From Diabrotica undecimpunctata (Eukaryota > Arthropoda > Insecta > Coleoptera > Chrysomelidae), in NCBI RefSeq assembly GCF_040954645.1, contig NC_092807.1:29133054-29197053 (forward strand): 64,000 bases of DNA. Direction: 5' to 3'. A program made the position numbers and the translations under genes. The notes under the pieces were generated by a model. It worked only from the letters and a program-made list of their open reading frames with translations. It ran no database searches and had not been told where the DNA came from. Position 1 is the first letter of the stretch, and each line of letters starts with the position of its first letter. This document shows positions 22,578 through 34,149 of this stretch, in pieces.

Positions 22578-22660
22578 AGCAGCAGTGCCCAACGCGGTTA
22601 GAATTTGAATGGGTGACCGATACGGTACCACGTAGCTGTGGAACACCTCGTGTTGTTGCC
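22578..22660 (+). pseudogene. Partial 5S rRNA-like copy
   Basis: The segment contains CGCGGTTAGAATTTGAATGG then GTGACCG, and ends GGAACACCTCGTGTTGTTG. This matches the 3' two-thirds of insect 5S rRNA, including the box C region of the internal promoter (GATGGGTGACC; here GAATGGGTGACC). A segment of about 17 bp (22620-22636) is inserted or substituted between the promoter block and the 3' end. A T run (22668-22676) follows, as a pol III terminator would. The 5' third is missing. It may be a retroposed 5S fragment or the head of a 5S-derived SINE. Confidence 0.7.
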
Positions 22661-22679
22661 TTACTGTTTTTTTTTTAAT

Positions 22680-23050
22680 TCTTGGTATTATTTTAAGCAC
22701 TTTTTTGAAAAATAGTTAGTATTAAAATTAGTTTAATATTCAAAATAAAATACAAATAAACTGTTTTAAATATATTTATTTCTACTACTACTTACTACTT
22801 ACGTATTACTACTTACTACTATAAACATAAATATAGAACGGTAATAAATAAATTTAAAAAAAAGTCACAACAACAAAGTTAATATTGTTAAGAAGATTTA
22901 ATATTACCTAATGTTGAGAAATACAAAACTATCGAGTGAATTACACAAAAAACAATTAATATTTTTAATATATCGCACCTTCAAGGAAACAGTGACACAA
23001 ATGCAAATTTTTCACAAATTGAGTTATTAACACTACCATCTTAATAATAC
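22680..23050. other. Spacer, nothing recognised
   Basis: AT-rich, with a short repeated TACTACTTAC motif near 22781-22822; no gene signal. Confidence 0.45.
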
Positions 23051-23056
23051 TCGTCT

Positions 23057-23341
23057 TTGTCTGGGGACCCAAAAGTCAGTATTGCAACTCTCCCTTCTGT
23101 CGCTCATCTGACTTTGACCCATTTATGGATTCAATTGAAGGAAAAAGATCTGTTTAGTGGTTACCGTATGTCACTCAATATTGTACTAAAAGACATTGGT
23201 TTTAAATGGCTAAAAGATGATCTAAGGCGAGGACTGAAGGAACAATCTCATATTGCTGTGAAGAGAGCGGAATCTTTGAGATTATATAAAAAATATAAAC
23301 ATGAAGAACTGTACAAGTTTGTTTTTATAGATGAAACTTGA
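23057..23341 (+). pseudogene. Tc1/mariner-like (wide-spacing group) transposase fragment
   Basis: The frame encodes YRMSLNIVLKDIGFKWLKDD, then AVKRAESLRLYKKYK and ends FVFIDET. It aligns block by block with the two larger copies at 50008 and 57648 (LWKLLKEIGFRWKKN ... RRHFLRTI ... FYLDETW). It covers the second DNA-binding region and the first catalytic Asp. The Trp that should follow DET is a TGA stop. Nothing of the DDE core downstream is recognisable. Sequence differs substantially from both other copies, so this is an older insertion. Confidence 0.7.
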
Positions 23342-23344
23342 TTA

Positions 23345-24164
23345 ATTAGTGAAATTAAATTATTCAAAGAACATCGTTTTTTGTACCTTAAAATTATACC
23401 GTAAACAAGTATCAACAATAGCTTCGAATTGGAAGTTACTTACCTGGTTTTAAAAATTAAATAATTAATTAATGAACGTTTTTTTACAGCTTTTTGCTAC
23501 ATATTTTTAGAACCTTCAAAAGCTTGTATAAGATTTTTACTTTAATGGTCAAAGAAATTGTTATGTTTAATTCAATTCACAACTATTTAATTTTCATGCA
23601 TAAAATATTCAAAAATCATTTTGTTTGACGTCATCGTTTACCGATAAAAAATTAGCACACTGTGTGCCACGCCAATCTCTCACAATAGGTTCTGTAACTT
23701 ATTAAGGTTATCAATCACCTTAGTGTATTGCTTAAAAACAAAGTTGAAAAATACTTTATATATAAAGAAAAATTGTATTTTTATAAAGAAAATTTTAGCT
23801 AGAGCGTGGTCAGTGTAGAAAGATTGATCTCCTTTTTTGACGTAAGAAAGACCAGGGAGTTAACATTTTTCGTGATATCTCCAGGGAGCATAAAGTAAGA
23901 AAATTGGAAAATCTGTCTGTCGTTTTAAAACATTTTAAAAGGTTTTATTTTCTAGTTTACTAGAGGAAAATAAAATCGGTAAGGATTTTTGTAAAGTTCG
24001 TATAAGTTGCATTTTTTAATGTGACAATAAATCTGTTATATCATCTTTTATTTAATAAATAGTATTTATTTTCTTAAATAGGTTTTAAGAAATTGCTGAC
24101 ATAAAAGATATCCATTTGGTTATTTGAGTTGATTATAATTATTAACAAATTATTTTAAATTTGT
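23345..24164. other. Spacer, nothing recognised
   Basis: AT-rich sequence without recognisable coding or structural features. Confidence 0.45.
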
Positions 24165-25620
24165 CTCATTTCTTCTAGTTTTATGACCGTTCTCGATCGT
24201 CGAATATCCTCATATCACAATACCATATTCGCTATTGTGACTTTATTCACAGCAGCTCTAAATACTGACGTAATCGATTTTCCTAATCATTGTCTTAGAT
24301 TTTTCAGCCATAATGTTCTTCTACCAGGAACAAGTTTACCTCAATTCTTTCCCTGAATAGTCAGATGCAAAAGTTCATATTTTTGACTATCTCATAATGT
24401 GACCGAAGTATGCCAGCTTGTGTCTCTTTATTACCTTGACGAGTTGTGTTGTTTGATTCAGCCGTCTCAGGTCCACTTTACTTCTAACTCTTTCGACTTA
24501 GCTTATTTTTAGTAGTCGTCTATATCCCCACATCTCAAAGGCTTCGAAGCGTTTAATCATAGCCTCACTTAGAGTACACGTTTTCGCTCCATATAGTAGA
24601 ACTGGAAAGATATAGCAATATGTCATTATGATGCGAAGATCAATATGATCGTTGCTGCAAAATACATTCCTCATTTTTACAAAAGTAGCTCGGGCTTGTT
24701 CTATTCGGCTTTTAATTTCTACGGTTGTATCCCAGCTGTCATTGATATTACTGTCGAGATACATGAGTTTCTCTACTGCGTCACTACAGAATCTCCGACT
24801 TATATTCCGTCATCCAGTATATAATTTTGTTTACTAACTATCATATTATATTTAGTATACTTAACGTTGAGTTTTAATCCATCCTGATCATAGGTTTGTT
24901 TTATTTTGTTCATTAGATGTTGAAGGTCTTCCCTTAGCCAATACTAAGGTATCGTTAGCATATCTAATATTGTTTACGGTTACACCATTCATAATAATTC
25001 ATTGTTTTCATTAACACTTCCCTAAATATATCCTTTAGATCCAGGAAGAGTAAAGGCGATAGTATACAGCATTGTCTCATTTCTATTTTTATGTTAGTTT
25101 CATCCGAAAGTTATTGTTCAACTTTTATTCAGGCCGTTTGATTCCAGTATAGATTTGTAATTATTGGTAACTTTTTATCATCCAATCCAGCTGTTTTCAA
25201 TATTTCTGGCATTTTCATATGTCGAAATTTGACAAAAGCCTTTTCAAAATCATATCTCTGTATCAATACTTCTATATTGAACAAGGCTTCTCTCTTTTTA
25301 ATGATATTTCTTTGGTAATATGACAAATTTCGACTTAAGTCAATCAGTTGGTGAGATCCCAGTATGAGAATTTCTGTTAAAGAAACCAATCAGTGCTTTA
25401 ATTCCATTTCCCCGAAAAGTTAAGTATTTTAGCACTTACTTCAATGGGGCCAAATGCTTTTTCATATTTTTTCGTTTGTATCGCCCATCTAATCTCACTT
25501 TCTGTTATAGATGGACCTGTTATATTAATTGATGTATTTCATCTTCAAATAATTCAGAAATGTAGTCTGTTTTTTTAATAACGGATTCTTTGGCCAAATA
25601 TTTCAAAATTTACTACAAAT
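24165..25620 (-). pseudogene. RTE-like LINE, RT to 3' end
   Basis: The minus strand runs from the start of the RT domain (GPSITESEIRWAIQTKKYEK, about 25540-25460) through FEKAFVKFRHMKMPEIL, AGLDDKKLPIITNLYWNQTA (25200-25129) and RYANDTLVLAKGR (about 24970). It continues with MYLDSNINDSWDTTVEIKSR, VLLYGAKTCTLSEAMIKRFE and MWGYRRLLKISWVERVRSK (24764-24480) to a 3' end at about 24165. The catalytic YADD is YAND, and many stops and frameshifts occur. The endonuclease domain is missing, so this is a 5'-truncated dead copy. The 33300 and 44376 fragments belong to the same style of LINE. Confidence 0.85.
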
Positions 25621-26674
25621 AATAATTATGTCCAAAGTAACCTCCAGGTATCCGTGACCAGAAAAATGTTTCTACGATACACATACACACGAACATGCAC
25701 ACCATGCTCAGTGGGCAAATCAAAGAGATGCGCACCACAGACGGATAATCATAATGATAGATTTGTGCTAAGACTACTGTAGCCTCCAACTTAATCATGA
25801 GTTGTAGCACCCTGAGCCAAAAGTATGTATTGTATAGGATAAAATACTGTTTTAAGCGATGTTCTAAAAAGCTCGAAGGACCTCTAGAGCACGGAGCACG
25901 GAAAGAGGGCACCACCGAGCCTGACAGAAGTTTGTCTTAACTCGTGGAAACAAAAAAAGTTAAGTCCAAGTAACAAAGTAGGTTATACGTTTTTTTATTT
26001 ATAAAATAAGCCCACAGTTAAAAAAACCTACAGGATACACAGGGCCCATAAGAAGACTCAGAACTGAGTAACTCTTCTAAATCTAGAAATAAATATACAT
26101 AACTAGAACGAGCAGAGAGGAGGCTCCGGTTGAGGACTTTGTCTCGGGCCCAAATATTCAGCTAGAAAATATCCCAAGAGGAATAAACTTTGAGCCAATT
26201 ATGACAAAATGTATATCCGTTATCGAACACGGAAGATCAAGAAACAGAAAAAATAGCTGCTAGGACATGAAAAAGAGATAACGTGAAAAACCAGAAAGTC
26301 AGAACTGGTAAACTTTAGTCTTAAAGCGACTTCAAGATAAAAGGTAAAGAGAATAAAAACAGACCTTGGTAGAATACTAGAGCCCTCCTGCAATAAAGTA
26401 CTGCTTAAACCCCAAGAGCACTAAAAAGAAAACTAGGTCATACCATAGTTAAATAAAGGAACGTTTATCACAGGATGCCCGTGTGCAAACTGTGATAACA
26501 AGTACCAAAAAATCGGTTGTGGATGTGGTGAGCGCTAGGGAGGGTCTGGAAAGGACGAAATGTAACTGTGGTTCACGAGAAAAAAATAAGAAATCAGTAA
26601 TTGGGGAAACAAAAACAACACCTTAGGACAAAAAACTGGTTTTAAAAAGTCGGAAGATCTGAGATTCTGGATAA
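25621..26674. other. Spacer, nothing recognised
   Basis: Less AT-rich than its surroundings in 26040-26660, with purine-rich plus-strand stretches suggestive of old retroelement sequence. I cannot name a domain. Confidence 0.35.
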
Positions 26675-27070
26675 ATAATTTTCGATGAACGACTTTTTTT
26701 ACAAATTATTGATGATGCTTATTTTAAGCCATATCATAGACTTAGAAAGATATCCTTAAATACCATAACAGCTCTTGATGAATCCAATCAAAGTCTTTCA
26801 GGAAACTCAAGCGCAGTAAGTAACCTTCGAAAGAACCTACTCTTTCTAAAAAGGTTTGATGTAGCTATAACAAAAGAGCTCTGGTTTATTAAGGGCAAAG
26901 TAAGAGTTCCCTCGGTTATTGGTAGAGAGCTTATATATAGTCTATCTACAAAAGTTCCAAGGATTTCTATAATAGTGAAACGACATAACAAAATACTTCC
27001 GCTAAAGTATTTCTTTTCCAGGGTTGTAAAGACAAAAAGATATATATCACAGGGGAAGAATGTTAGTTAA
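26675..27070 (+). CDS. Unidentified open frame without a start codon
   Basis: A 131-codon stop-free frame begins just after TAA at 26672 and ends in TAA at 27068-27070. It has no N-terminal ATG. The product is basic and hydrophilic. The middle (ITKELWFIKGKVRVPSVIG, then RELIYSL) loosely resembles the segment before the integrase zinc domain of LTR retrotransposon polyproteins, but key His and Cys residues are not visible. Most likely an old mobile-element fragment; it could be a chance frame. Confidence 0.3.
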   Translation: MIFDERLFLQIIDDAYFKPYHRLRKISLNTITALDESNQSLSGNSSAVSNLRKNLLFLKRFDVAITKELWFIKGKVRVPSVIGRELIYSLSTKVPRISIIVKRHNKILPLKYFFSRVVKTKRYISQGKNVS

Positions 27071-27869
27071 TCCCCAACAATCTCCATCAAGGAAATGAAA
27101 CCCCTACTGACAGATTGCAATCTTATAGAGTTATGGAATCTGTTTGGGAAAGTATGTAGTATTTATTTTCCTATTTTACATTTTTTTACTTTCTTTTACT
27201 GTACTATAATATGGTCCTATTTAATGGTCTATTTTAACTAGTTATTTGCTTTAAAAGGAAATATTTCCTGTTATTCAGTAAAATCTCATTGTTAAACTGA
27301 CTTAAACACATTTAGTCTGTTTTTAAGTTCAAAGAATTTGACTTATTTTGTTGTTTTGGAAACAATTATGTCGCCAGCATATAAACCGCTGTAAAGTATC
27401 ATATTTCAGTGACCATTAAGTTTATCGCATTCAAAAGAGTCATTCAATAGCGCTAATTTATGGGGAAGCACTTATAGACTACCTAAGAACGACCAGAGGG
27501 TTTTTTCTGATCATCTCAAGAAATATTCCCTATCGAGACAGCGTACCGAAAGCATATCCAGTTTATCGGTTTTCGTTCTTCTTTTTGCCTCGGCGCTGGG
27601 CATCCGTCGCGACTTGGTACCGTTCTACTGAATGATACAATAATTAGTACACCAATATTTCAAAAGGTAAGTCTACTCTTTGTACAGATAACAATAATGA
27701 GTAAAGCCGGCTTATTTTCGTAATTTATTCACAATTAATATTTGCTATTTACGCTAATTTATTTACAGTCAAAATATTGCATTTTTTCTTCATTATTATT
27801 TCACTACTATTAAACTATTAAAAATAGCATTCACGAGATAAGGTGTCTTCCAGAAAAAAAAACCAAAAC
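27071..27869. other. Spacer, nothing recognised
   Basis: No supported coding or repeat signal. Confidence 0.4.
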
Positions 27870-28040
27870 ATACACAGAAAAAATCATTGGAGATTATCAA
27901 TGCGGATTTAGACCGGCTATCCTACTATTGACGAAATATTCACTATTGAATAGATAATGAAAAAATGCTGGAATTTTGTTTGTGAGCTTAATCAGAAGTG
28001 CTTAGATTTTAAAGGCTTTTAATAGAGTATAGACTGAGAC
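27870..28040 (+). pseudogene. Short LINE reverse transcriptase fragment
   Basis: The plus strand reads YTEKIIGDYQCGFRP, then after a shift TIDEIFTIE and IMKKCWNFVCELNQ. RTE-like LINEs have EEIIGDYQCGFRKNRSTIDQ followed by a ...QILEKCWEY block and then the first catalytic Asp motif. Only about 55 residues survive, with frameshifts. Confidence 0.65.
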
Positions 28041-28044
28041 TAAG

Positions 28045-28170
28045 TGTTCTTTTTCCAAAATCTGTACATTTTCAAAATAAAAGAAATGGATATTTTCCAG
28101 AGAAGTTCCTAGAGAACATAAAAAGCCATTCCTTTGATTTTGAAAATGTGCAGATTTTGGAAAAAGAACA
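28045..28170. repeat. 45 bp inverted repeat (hairpin)
   Basis: Arms 28045-28089 and 28126-28170 are reverse complements with three mismatches, separated by 36 bp. The arm begins TGTTCTTTTTCCAAAATCTG. It could be a miniature fold-back element lying directly after the LINE fragment. Confidence 0.85.
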
Positions 28171-28189
28171 AAATTACAACAAAAAATGC

Positions 28190-28866
28190 ATATTGGAGAT
28201 TACTCACATAAAAAAGATCAAAATTTTATCAACAATAAAACTGACATCAAAGCTCTTGCACCATGGCGGATATTTAAGATACTATCCTGAACCACTCGTA
28301 TTTTAAGATACCTGCCAGACGTCATCTGTCAATGTCAGATACCAATTTTTTAATCCATGTTAAACTTCTCAAGAGTGTAAACTTGAAATATAATTGTATA
28401 ATATATTATTTATAAAAAAAGTGCTTATTGAAAATGGCTAATGGCAGTTAAGTATTTTTATTTACAACAGACCGACAAACCCAATATACTAATAAAAATG
28501 TCCAAACAAACAGATGTCACTTATCTTAAAAAACGATAAATCAAAGTGACTGTTTAAAGAAGAAATAAATTCTTTTATAGGTAGTTAACACCTAATAAAC
28601 TAGCACTTTTACTCATTTTTATTGCCTTCTCAACAATAGTATCGCGTTACAAAAGAGCGCCGACATTTTTTGTCCTTTTAAATTTTTGTGTTTGGAAAGT
28701 AGGAAAAAATATATCTTTTATTTTAGACAATACAAAATGTTTGATTTTATATTGTATTTTGGAATTCTATAAAAATTTTTTTCGACAAATACCATTCATC
28801 TTATTCGCCATCATCTGATAAATTCGCCATCAATTTATTAAATAATAGTGTTATATACCTAGTCCG
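28190..28866. other. Spacer, nothing recognised
   Basis: AT-rich. Near 28270-28540 there are paired TATCTTAA-type words suggestive of another degraded fold-back element, but no clean arms could be set. Confidence 0.35.
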
Positions 28867-29680
28867 CCTGGGGTCGTATTTTCGAATTCATTCGAGCATA
28901 TTTCGCATACGAAGTTAGAAGAAATTCGCTCGAAATCAAGATTTTTGTATTTTCGAATAGTGCGTGTACGAATTTTTTCGTATACTGCGACACGATTGGG
29001 TCTGAACCATTCGAATTTCTATATTAGTATACGATTAAAGTAATTGTTGTCGTTTGAGTTGTCAGTGGGCCTGTGTACGTCAAATAAGATTTTAGCTGAT
29101 AGTTTTTAATCGTTGTTGGGTTTCTGTATACAATATTTTTACATTGGACTTTGTTTTCAATGGCTAGTTTAAATAATTTGTTAATAGAAAGAAATAGTTA
29201 GGTAATGCCCTTGTGAGTCGGAAATATTAGCAGAACGAAGAGGCAAGTTTACCAACCCATTCTTAACTCTCTAGGGGACTATTTGGATGTACAATTTCAA
29301 AAATTGTATAGCTTATCAAAGCTCCTCACAATGGAGTTGATAGACTTTAATGGTTCTTTTTTTTGTTCGACTGACACCGAACCGCCATATTTCATGTCAT
29401 TTTTTACTCCTTTTAGCTAATTTACAAGAAACAAAGAGTTTTTTTATATGAAAAAATTACCATAAAATAGGTTAAGTAAAACTGTCATATTCTTCTTTTT
29501 TTTTATTTAAGTATTGGTTGTTCGAATTTGCAGTGTTGCCGGTGCAAATTATTCTCGTATACGTATAATATTTCGAAAGACGTTCAAAAATACAGATTGA
29601 GATTCGTATACGAAATTTTTCATTCGAGTTAATTCTATACGAAAAAAAAAATCGATTGAATTCGAAAATACGACACCTGG
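28867..29680. mobile_element. TIR-bounded DNA transposon remnant, possibly PIF/Harbinger
   Basis: The left end CCTGGGGTCGTATTTTCGAA and the inverted right end CCAGGTGTCGTATTTTCGAA match over at least 24 bp (28867-28890 and 29657-29680). Both sides are rich in TTCG and CGTATAC words for about 100 bp further in. Around 29160-29345 on the plus strand there are short, frame-broken pieces (MASLNNLLIERN; KRQVYQPILNSLGDYL then FQKLYSLSK) resembling the N-terminus of Harbinger-type nucleases. The TIR sequence style also suggests PIF/Harbinger, but no 3 bp target duplication was resolved. Confidence 0.5.
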
Positions 29681-31075
29681 TTCGAAACATGTACTTATTA
29701 TACATAATTTAATTATTGCAATAATTACGCGTGGTCCGGAAATTTAGCAATATAAAATAAAAGCATCGCTCAGACTAAATAATTCTAATAGTTCATTTTT
29801 CTAAGTCAAAAAATGTTTATTTTATTAAACAGAGTTAGGTATACACTGTGAAAGTAAAATGACTACTATTAACAATTGTTAAAATAACCCAGAAATAATT
29901 TGTATAGACTTACCGATAATCATGTCAGTACGTATACTATATCTTGCCATGACTATTTTCAATTTCAAATAGAACACATTTTACTATTAATTCTTTTTAA
30001 ATAGTTGAACCACAATGTGAAGTTAAATCCATATCCGGTTCTCAGTTTCTTCTATTTCAGAATACCAACTTTATTATTTTAAATCATTGAGTAACTTTTA
30101 AATTTAAAGAGTTTTATTGCATCCTTACAAGGCTTAACCTCTCTCTTTTTACGATTAAAAATTTAAAATTAAATTTACTTAATCCATTACAGGTAGTTTA
30201 TACTGACTGGCAATTATTGTTTTCTACTATTGTATTCAATATGTATTTTGTTTAAGATTTCACTACCACATGTTTGTTAATAGCTTAGAAATTATAAATC
30301 TGATATATTTAGTTAATTAGTATTACATTAGATTAATTTAGTTGTTATAATGAGTTTGCCCATATTATTCATAAATTAGATTACAATTTTTACTTAAAAT
30401 ATTTAGTCACTATATCAAATTTAGTTCTGTGTACTTCACATCACATAAATTGATGACCATATTTACAATACCAATAAAAAGAAGAGAAATTGTCATACTT
30501 TAACCTCTAACTACATTGACAATGTCTTCACCTCTCAAAAATTTATTAGACAACAAAAACCAATTCATTATTAGCCAGTTCCTTCATCACATAAATAATG
30601 CGGCTCACCACCTACAAACTTTCCTCCCCTTTTTTAAAGTAATGTATGTTTTTGTTCGTTAAGTGTGTTCTGTTTGTCCCTTAAATATCTTGAAAATTTA
30701 TTTCCATTTTCGGTTTTTACTATATGCCATCACAATATTTTCTATTTTCTATCAAAAAAATCCAAGCTCTTATCTTTATTTACTTAAATATACATTGGAT
30801 TATTTGCATATCCAAACTGACATAAAAAAATCTTATTTTGCCTTGTTCCAGTGATGCCTGTTCACGGTTAATAATTTAAACAAATAACACACCTTATAAA
30901 AACATATTGTTGCAATAATCATAAATAACTTTTAAATTAATTTACTACACTTCATTTTCAACCAATAATTTATATCAATAACTATATTCCTATCCTAGTT
31001 GTTAATATCACTCTTTTCCTCAAAAATTTTCCCGATAGTCATCATTTAGTACAGTAAAGCTGATGATCAAATGTC
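29681..31075. other. Gene-poor AT-rich stretch
   Basis: No recognisable coding domain, terminal repeat or RNA gene. Confidence 0.5.
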
Positions 31076-31079
31076 TTCA

Positions 31080-32600
31080 GCTAATTATAATGGAGTTTCT
31101 ATGTTTTCTCAAACATTTAATAATAATCCTTGTAATAACTTGTAATATCCTTGTAACTTGTCGTAATAGACTCGTTCTGTCCACTCGTATCATAAGCTCC
31201 CTGTAGGCCGGTATTTCTACCGCCCCACTCCAGACTGGTGCCGCGTAAAGGATGATTGACTGCACAACATTGTGTAAGGCCCTCCTCCTTTCTAATTTTA
31301 GTCACTCAATGTTGAGCCCTCAAGCGCAGCCGAACTCTTCGCGGTATTTCGGGCTACCACCCGTATATGCTCCCCCTATTTGCCATATTGGTATAGCGTC
31401 ACTCCCAGATACTTTCCGTTTGCCTTCGGTGGATTCGATCTTCTCTGCAGTGAATTTCAGTTCGTGATCTGCCAGCACAGCAAGATCATCTGTAAATGCA
31501 AAGAAGGTTACACCCTCTTCGTATTCGCAGATCATGATCCCGTCATATGCCAGGTTCCATAGCGTCGGACCCAGGAAACTCCAGCTGATACATCAACGAG
31601 CGTGCGCTTCTCTACCATAATCCTTCTCTCTGAAAGATAGTCCGTCATCACATTCATCAAATGGATATTGGAATGGATGGAATTGATGGAATTCATCAAG
31701 TAAGGACACTTCTCTCCCCCAATGCCCGCATCACTTCTTTCCTTTGCAGAGTGTTAAATGCATTTCTAACATTGAAAAGCACTGGAGTCGCTCAGCGCTG
31801 TTTATTCCCAATGTTGTGCAATGCCTCGATTACACTCAAAATTGGGTCAATTGTAATCCTTTCCTTACAGATTCCTAATTGTCTCGGGAATAGGCCTCCT
31901 GATCTCTTAATTACGTCGTCGATCCGTCTTTGCAGTATCCTCTTGTACAACGTCCCGATATATAGGAGGAGGCATATGTTGCTATACTTTCCTCCCCCCC
32001 TTCCCAGTTTTGGGAAAGCAGTATCAACCTTGATGTCCTCTAAGCCTCAGAAAATGTCTATACTTCAAGCAATGCATTCATGTGCTTCAAAAGGATTCCA
32101 GGTTACGCGCGTCCTAGACCTTTTACCGCTTCGGAAGGTATCTGGTCTAGTCCACGGGATCTACATGTTGTGAGTGCATTTAATGCTTCGACTAATTTAT
32201 CCATGGTAAAGGGTACAGCCCGAACAGGTTCTTCGTCCCTCCACACTTCATGCCATCTGCCGAACAAAAAAGGTCTCGTGTTACCTCAAGCTTTTTATCT
32301 ACTTCCATTTTGTATAACAGATACGTATGGACCTTTTTTTAGTGCGATCCTATATCCATGACCAAAGATATCCTTAGCCAGCTTGTCACTCAGTTCCCTA
32401 AAGTGCCTTCTTTTTTCTTTACGAATATTTCTGTAGAGTGTTTACTTTCGTGCGCGTTTCGATTTGCTGGATTTGCTCAGTCCCCACTTAACCAGTATGG
32501 CATCTTGCTCACCTCTTGATGACCTATTATACTGCCTTCTAGAGCTTCTTTATGACTCGTCCCAGGTTTCCACCGTTGGCGTTTGATCCGGTATCGTGCC
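31080..32600 (-). pseudogene. R1-like LINE, reverse transcriptase part
   Basis: The minus strand gives, in element order, RSGGLFPRQLGICKERITID then SVIEALHNI and VLFNVRNAFNTLQRKEVM (about 31960-31750; an R1/I-type RT segment, with D to N in the first catalytic motif). Next comes FAFTDDLAVLADHE (31535-31320), the catalytic box as TDD. The thumb end, QSIILYAAPVWSGAVEIPAY with ELMIRVDRTSLLR, is at 31265-31100. Many stops and shifts occur. Base composition is noticeably less AT-rich than the surroundings, as expected for an R1-like element in an AT-rich host. Endonuclease and ORF1 parts follow upstream. Confidence 0.82.
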
Positions 32601-32679
32601 TACTCTCAATTTATTGAGTTCCTTATATGTCTTCCAGTCATTCTAATTATCGCATTCGACTCCGGACATCCCAGACCCA

Positions 32680-33100
32680 CGAACCTTGTTAGTAGTTACT
32701 ACTTCGGTTATCATGATCTGGCAAGACCAACCAATCTTTTGTTTTTGCTGCTACTCTCCGCGTAGTCATGGTAACAGCGATGTAAAAACCCGTACCACTT
32801 CTCACAAATGTGGGTTTCAGATCAGTGTTTAGTACTACCAAATCCAAAGTACCCACCCAATCAAATAATATTCTAGCGTGAGTATCAGTGATGGGGGACT
32901 CCCACTTCGCCGCGATTTTTTGCGTTAAAATCTCCCAGCACCACACATTCTCCTCTCACACTCATCACCTCCTCCATGATATTATTCATCTTAATCTCAT
33001 AATCCCCCACCGTTATATTAGGAGGAAAATAGCAGCACACCAGCTGTAATTCTTCCATTCGGACAATCATATACCCCTTGCCTTTGCCTTTATTTTATAT
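32680..33100 (-). pseudogene. R1-like LINE, endonuclease part
   Basis: The minus strand reads QLVCCYFPPNITVGDYE then GECVVLGDFNAKNRGEVG (33070-32890), with the GDFNAK catalytic motif. After a frameshift come ESPITDTHARILFDWVGTLD, LVVLNTDLKPTFVRSGTG and VTMTTRRVAAKTKDWLVL (32946-32689). This is the apurinic-type endonuclease with the R1-clade pattern TPTFVR...S-x-I-D-V-T. It is non-functional because of the frameshift and missing N-terminal motifs. It is part of the same element as 31080-32600 and 33700-34140. Confidence 0.85.
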
Positions 33101-33299
33101 ACTCGCAGCTTTCTGTTGCAGATTCGTAAATCGACAATTCCAGTCACATCCACAAACCCGCCTATCCTCTTAACCGCTGTTGGGTTTGGCTTCGCCCTAA
33201 CCAGTACGTCTTAATTCTTTTCCGCGGTAGCAGTCTCGACCACATCATGATACAATCTAGCGGTTCCCACATTTCTTTGGAGTATTCTTAACTTTCGAC

Positions 33300-33636
33300 G
33301 CATACTGAAAATACCTTGGACAGACAGAGTGACCAACACAGAGGTATTAAGACGAATAGGTAAAGAGGTGGAATTGTTAACAACTGTTAAAAGGAGGAAA
33401 GCGTCATACCTGGGCCATGGGTTCCGTAATGATAAGTACAGTCTGCTACAGCTTATCGTGGAAGGTAAGATTGAAGGTAGAAGAGGTCTGGGCAGAAAGA
33501 AGATATCCTGGCTGAAAAACTTGAGAGAATGGTTTCAAATACCAGAAGCTGCGAACATAATACATGCGGCACAAAACAGAGAAACCTATCGTTTGATGGT
33601 CGCCAACCTTCGGTAGAAGACGGCACATAAAGAAGA
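33300..33636 (+). pseudogene. RTE-like LINE 3' end inserted in the R1-like LINE
   Basis: The plus strand reads ILKIPWTDRVTNTEVLRRIG, KRRKASYLGHGFRN, LLQLIVEGKIEGRRGLGRKK and ends MVANLR, the C-terminus and 3' end of an RTE-like LINE. Only about 340 bp were inserted. Flanks TTCTTAACTTTCGAC (33285-33299) and TCCTTAACTCCCGAC (33637-33651) match at 12 of 15 positions and are probably the aged target duplication. Confidence 0.8.
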
Positions 33637-33699
33637 TCCTTAACTCCCGACTTGTGTTTCCCGTGTTTGCCGTCTGTTTGAATCGGAGCTTGTATTTGA

Positions 33700-34140
33700 T
33701 CTCGGTCTTTATACACTAGTGTCTAGTGTGCCTATCCTCTACCAGACGGTTGAACCTATGACACCTCCTCGAGTTTGCTACATGGCCAGCTACATTACAA
33801 TTGAGTCATATCGTTTCTCTCCTGCATTTAGACTAAATGACCTCGTTGCCACATCGGAAGCAATACCCACTTCTGTTTTGACCCTTACAGTTCTATTATC
33901 TATGTCCGAAGACAAGGCATCTCCTGCATCTATGTATCTCTGCCCTTGCTTTCACCATTCGTTAAGATGTGAACTCCACTCGTATTCTTTTCATATTAAG
34001 GACTTTTGCAACAGCGTCTTCGTAGACATCTATTATGGCGCACTTCATAACTTTTGCCTTGCCTCGTCCTGCTGTACTACTTACAGAACTTTAACTATGT
34101 TACAGGTTTCCTTGGTTCCGGCTGCCGAAAATAAGACTTG
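33700..34140 (-). pseudogene. R1-like LINE, ORF1 remnant
   Basis: The minus strand gives AKVMKCAIIDVYEDAVAKVL, then RMVKARAEIHRCRRCLVFGH (about 33980-33930), then VRVKTEVGIASDVATRS. The C-x2-C-x4-H pattern is the first part of a gag-type zinc knuckle; the final Cys appears lost. Position and strand fit ORF1 of the R1-like LINE whose ORF2 occupies 31080-33100. Confidence 0.55.
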
Positions 34141-34149
34141 TACCTGTTG

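Noticed and set aside
31060..31095. GCTGATGATC near 31061 considered as a seventh hammerhead core
   Set aside because: No stem II and no GAAA box follow at the right distance.
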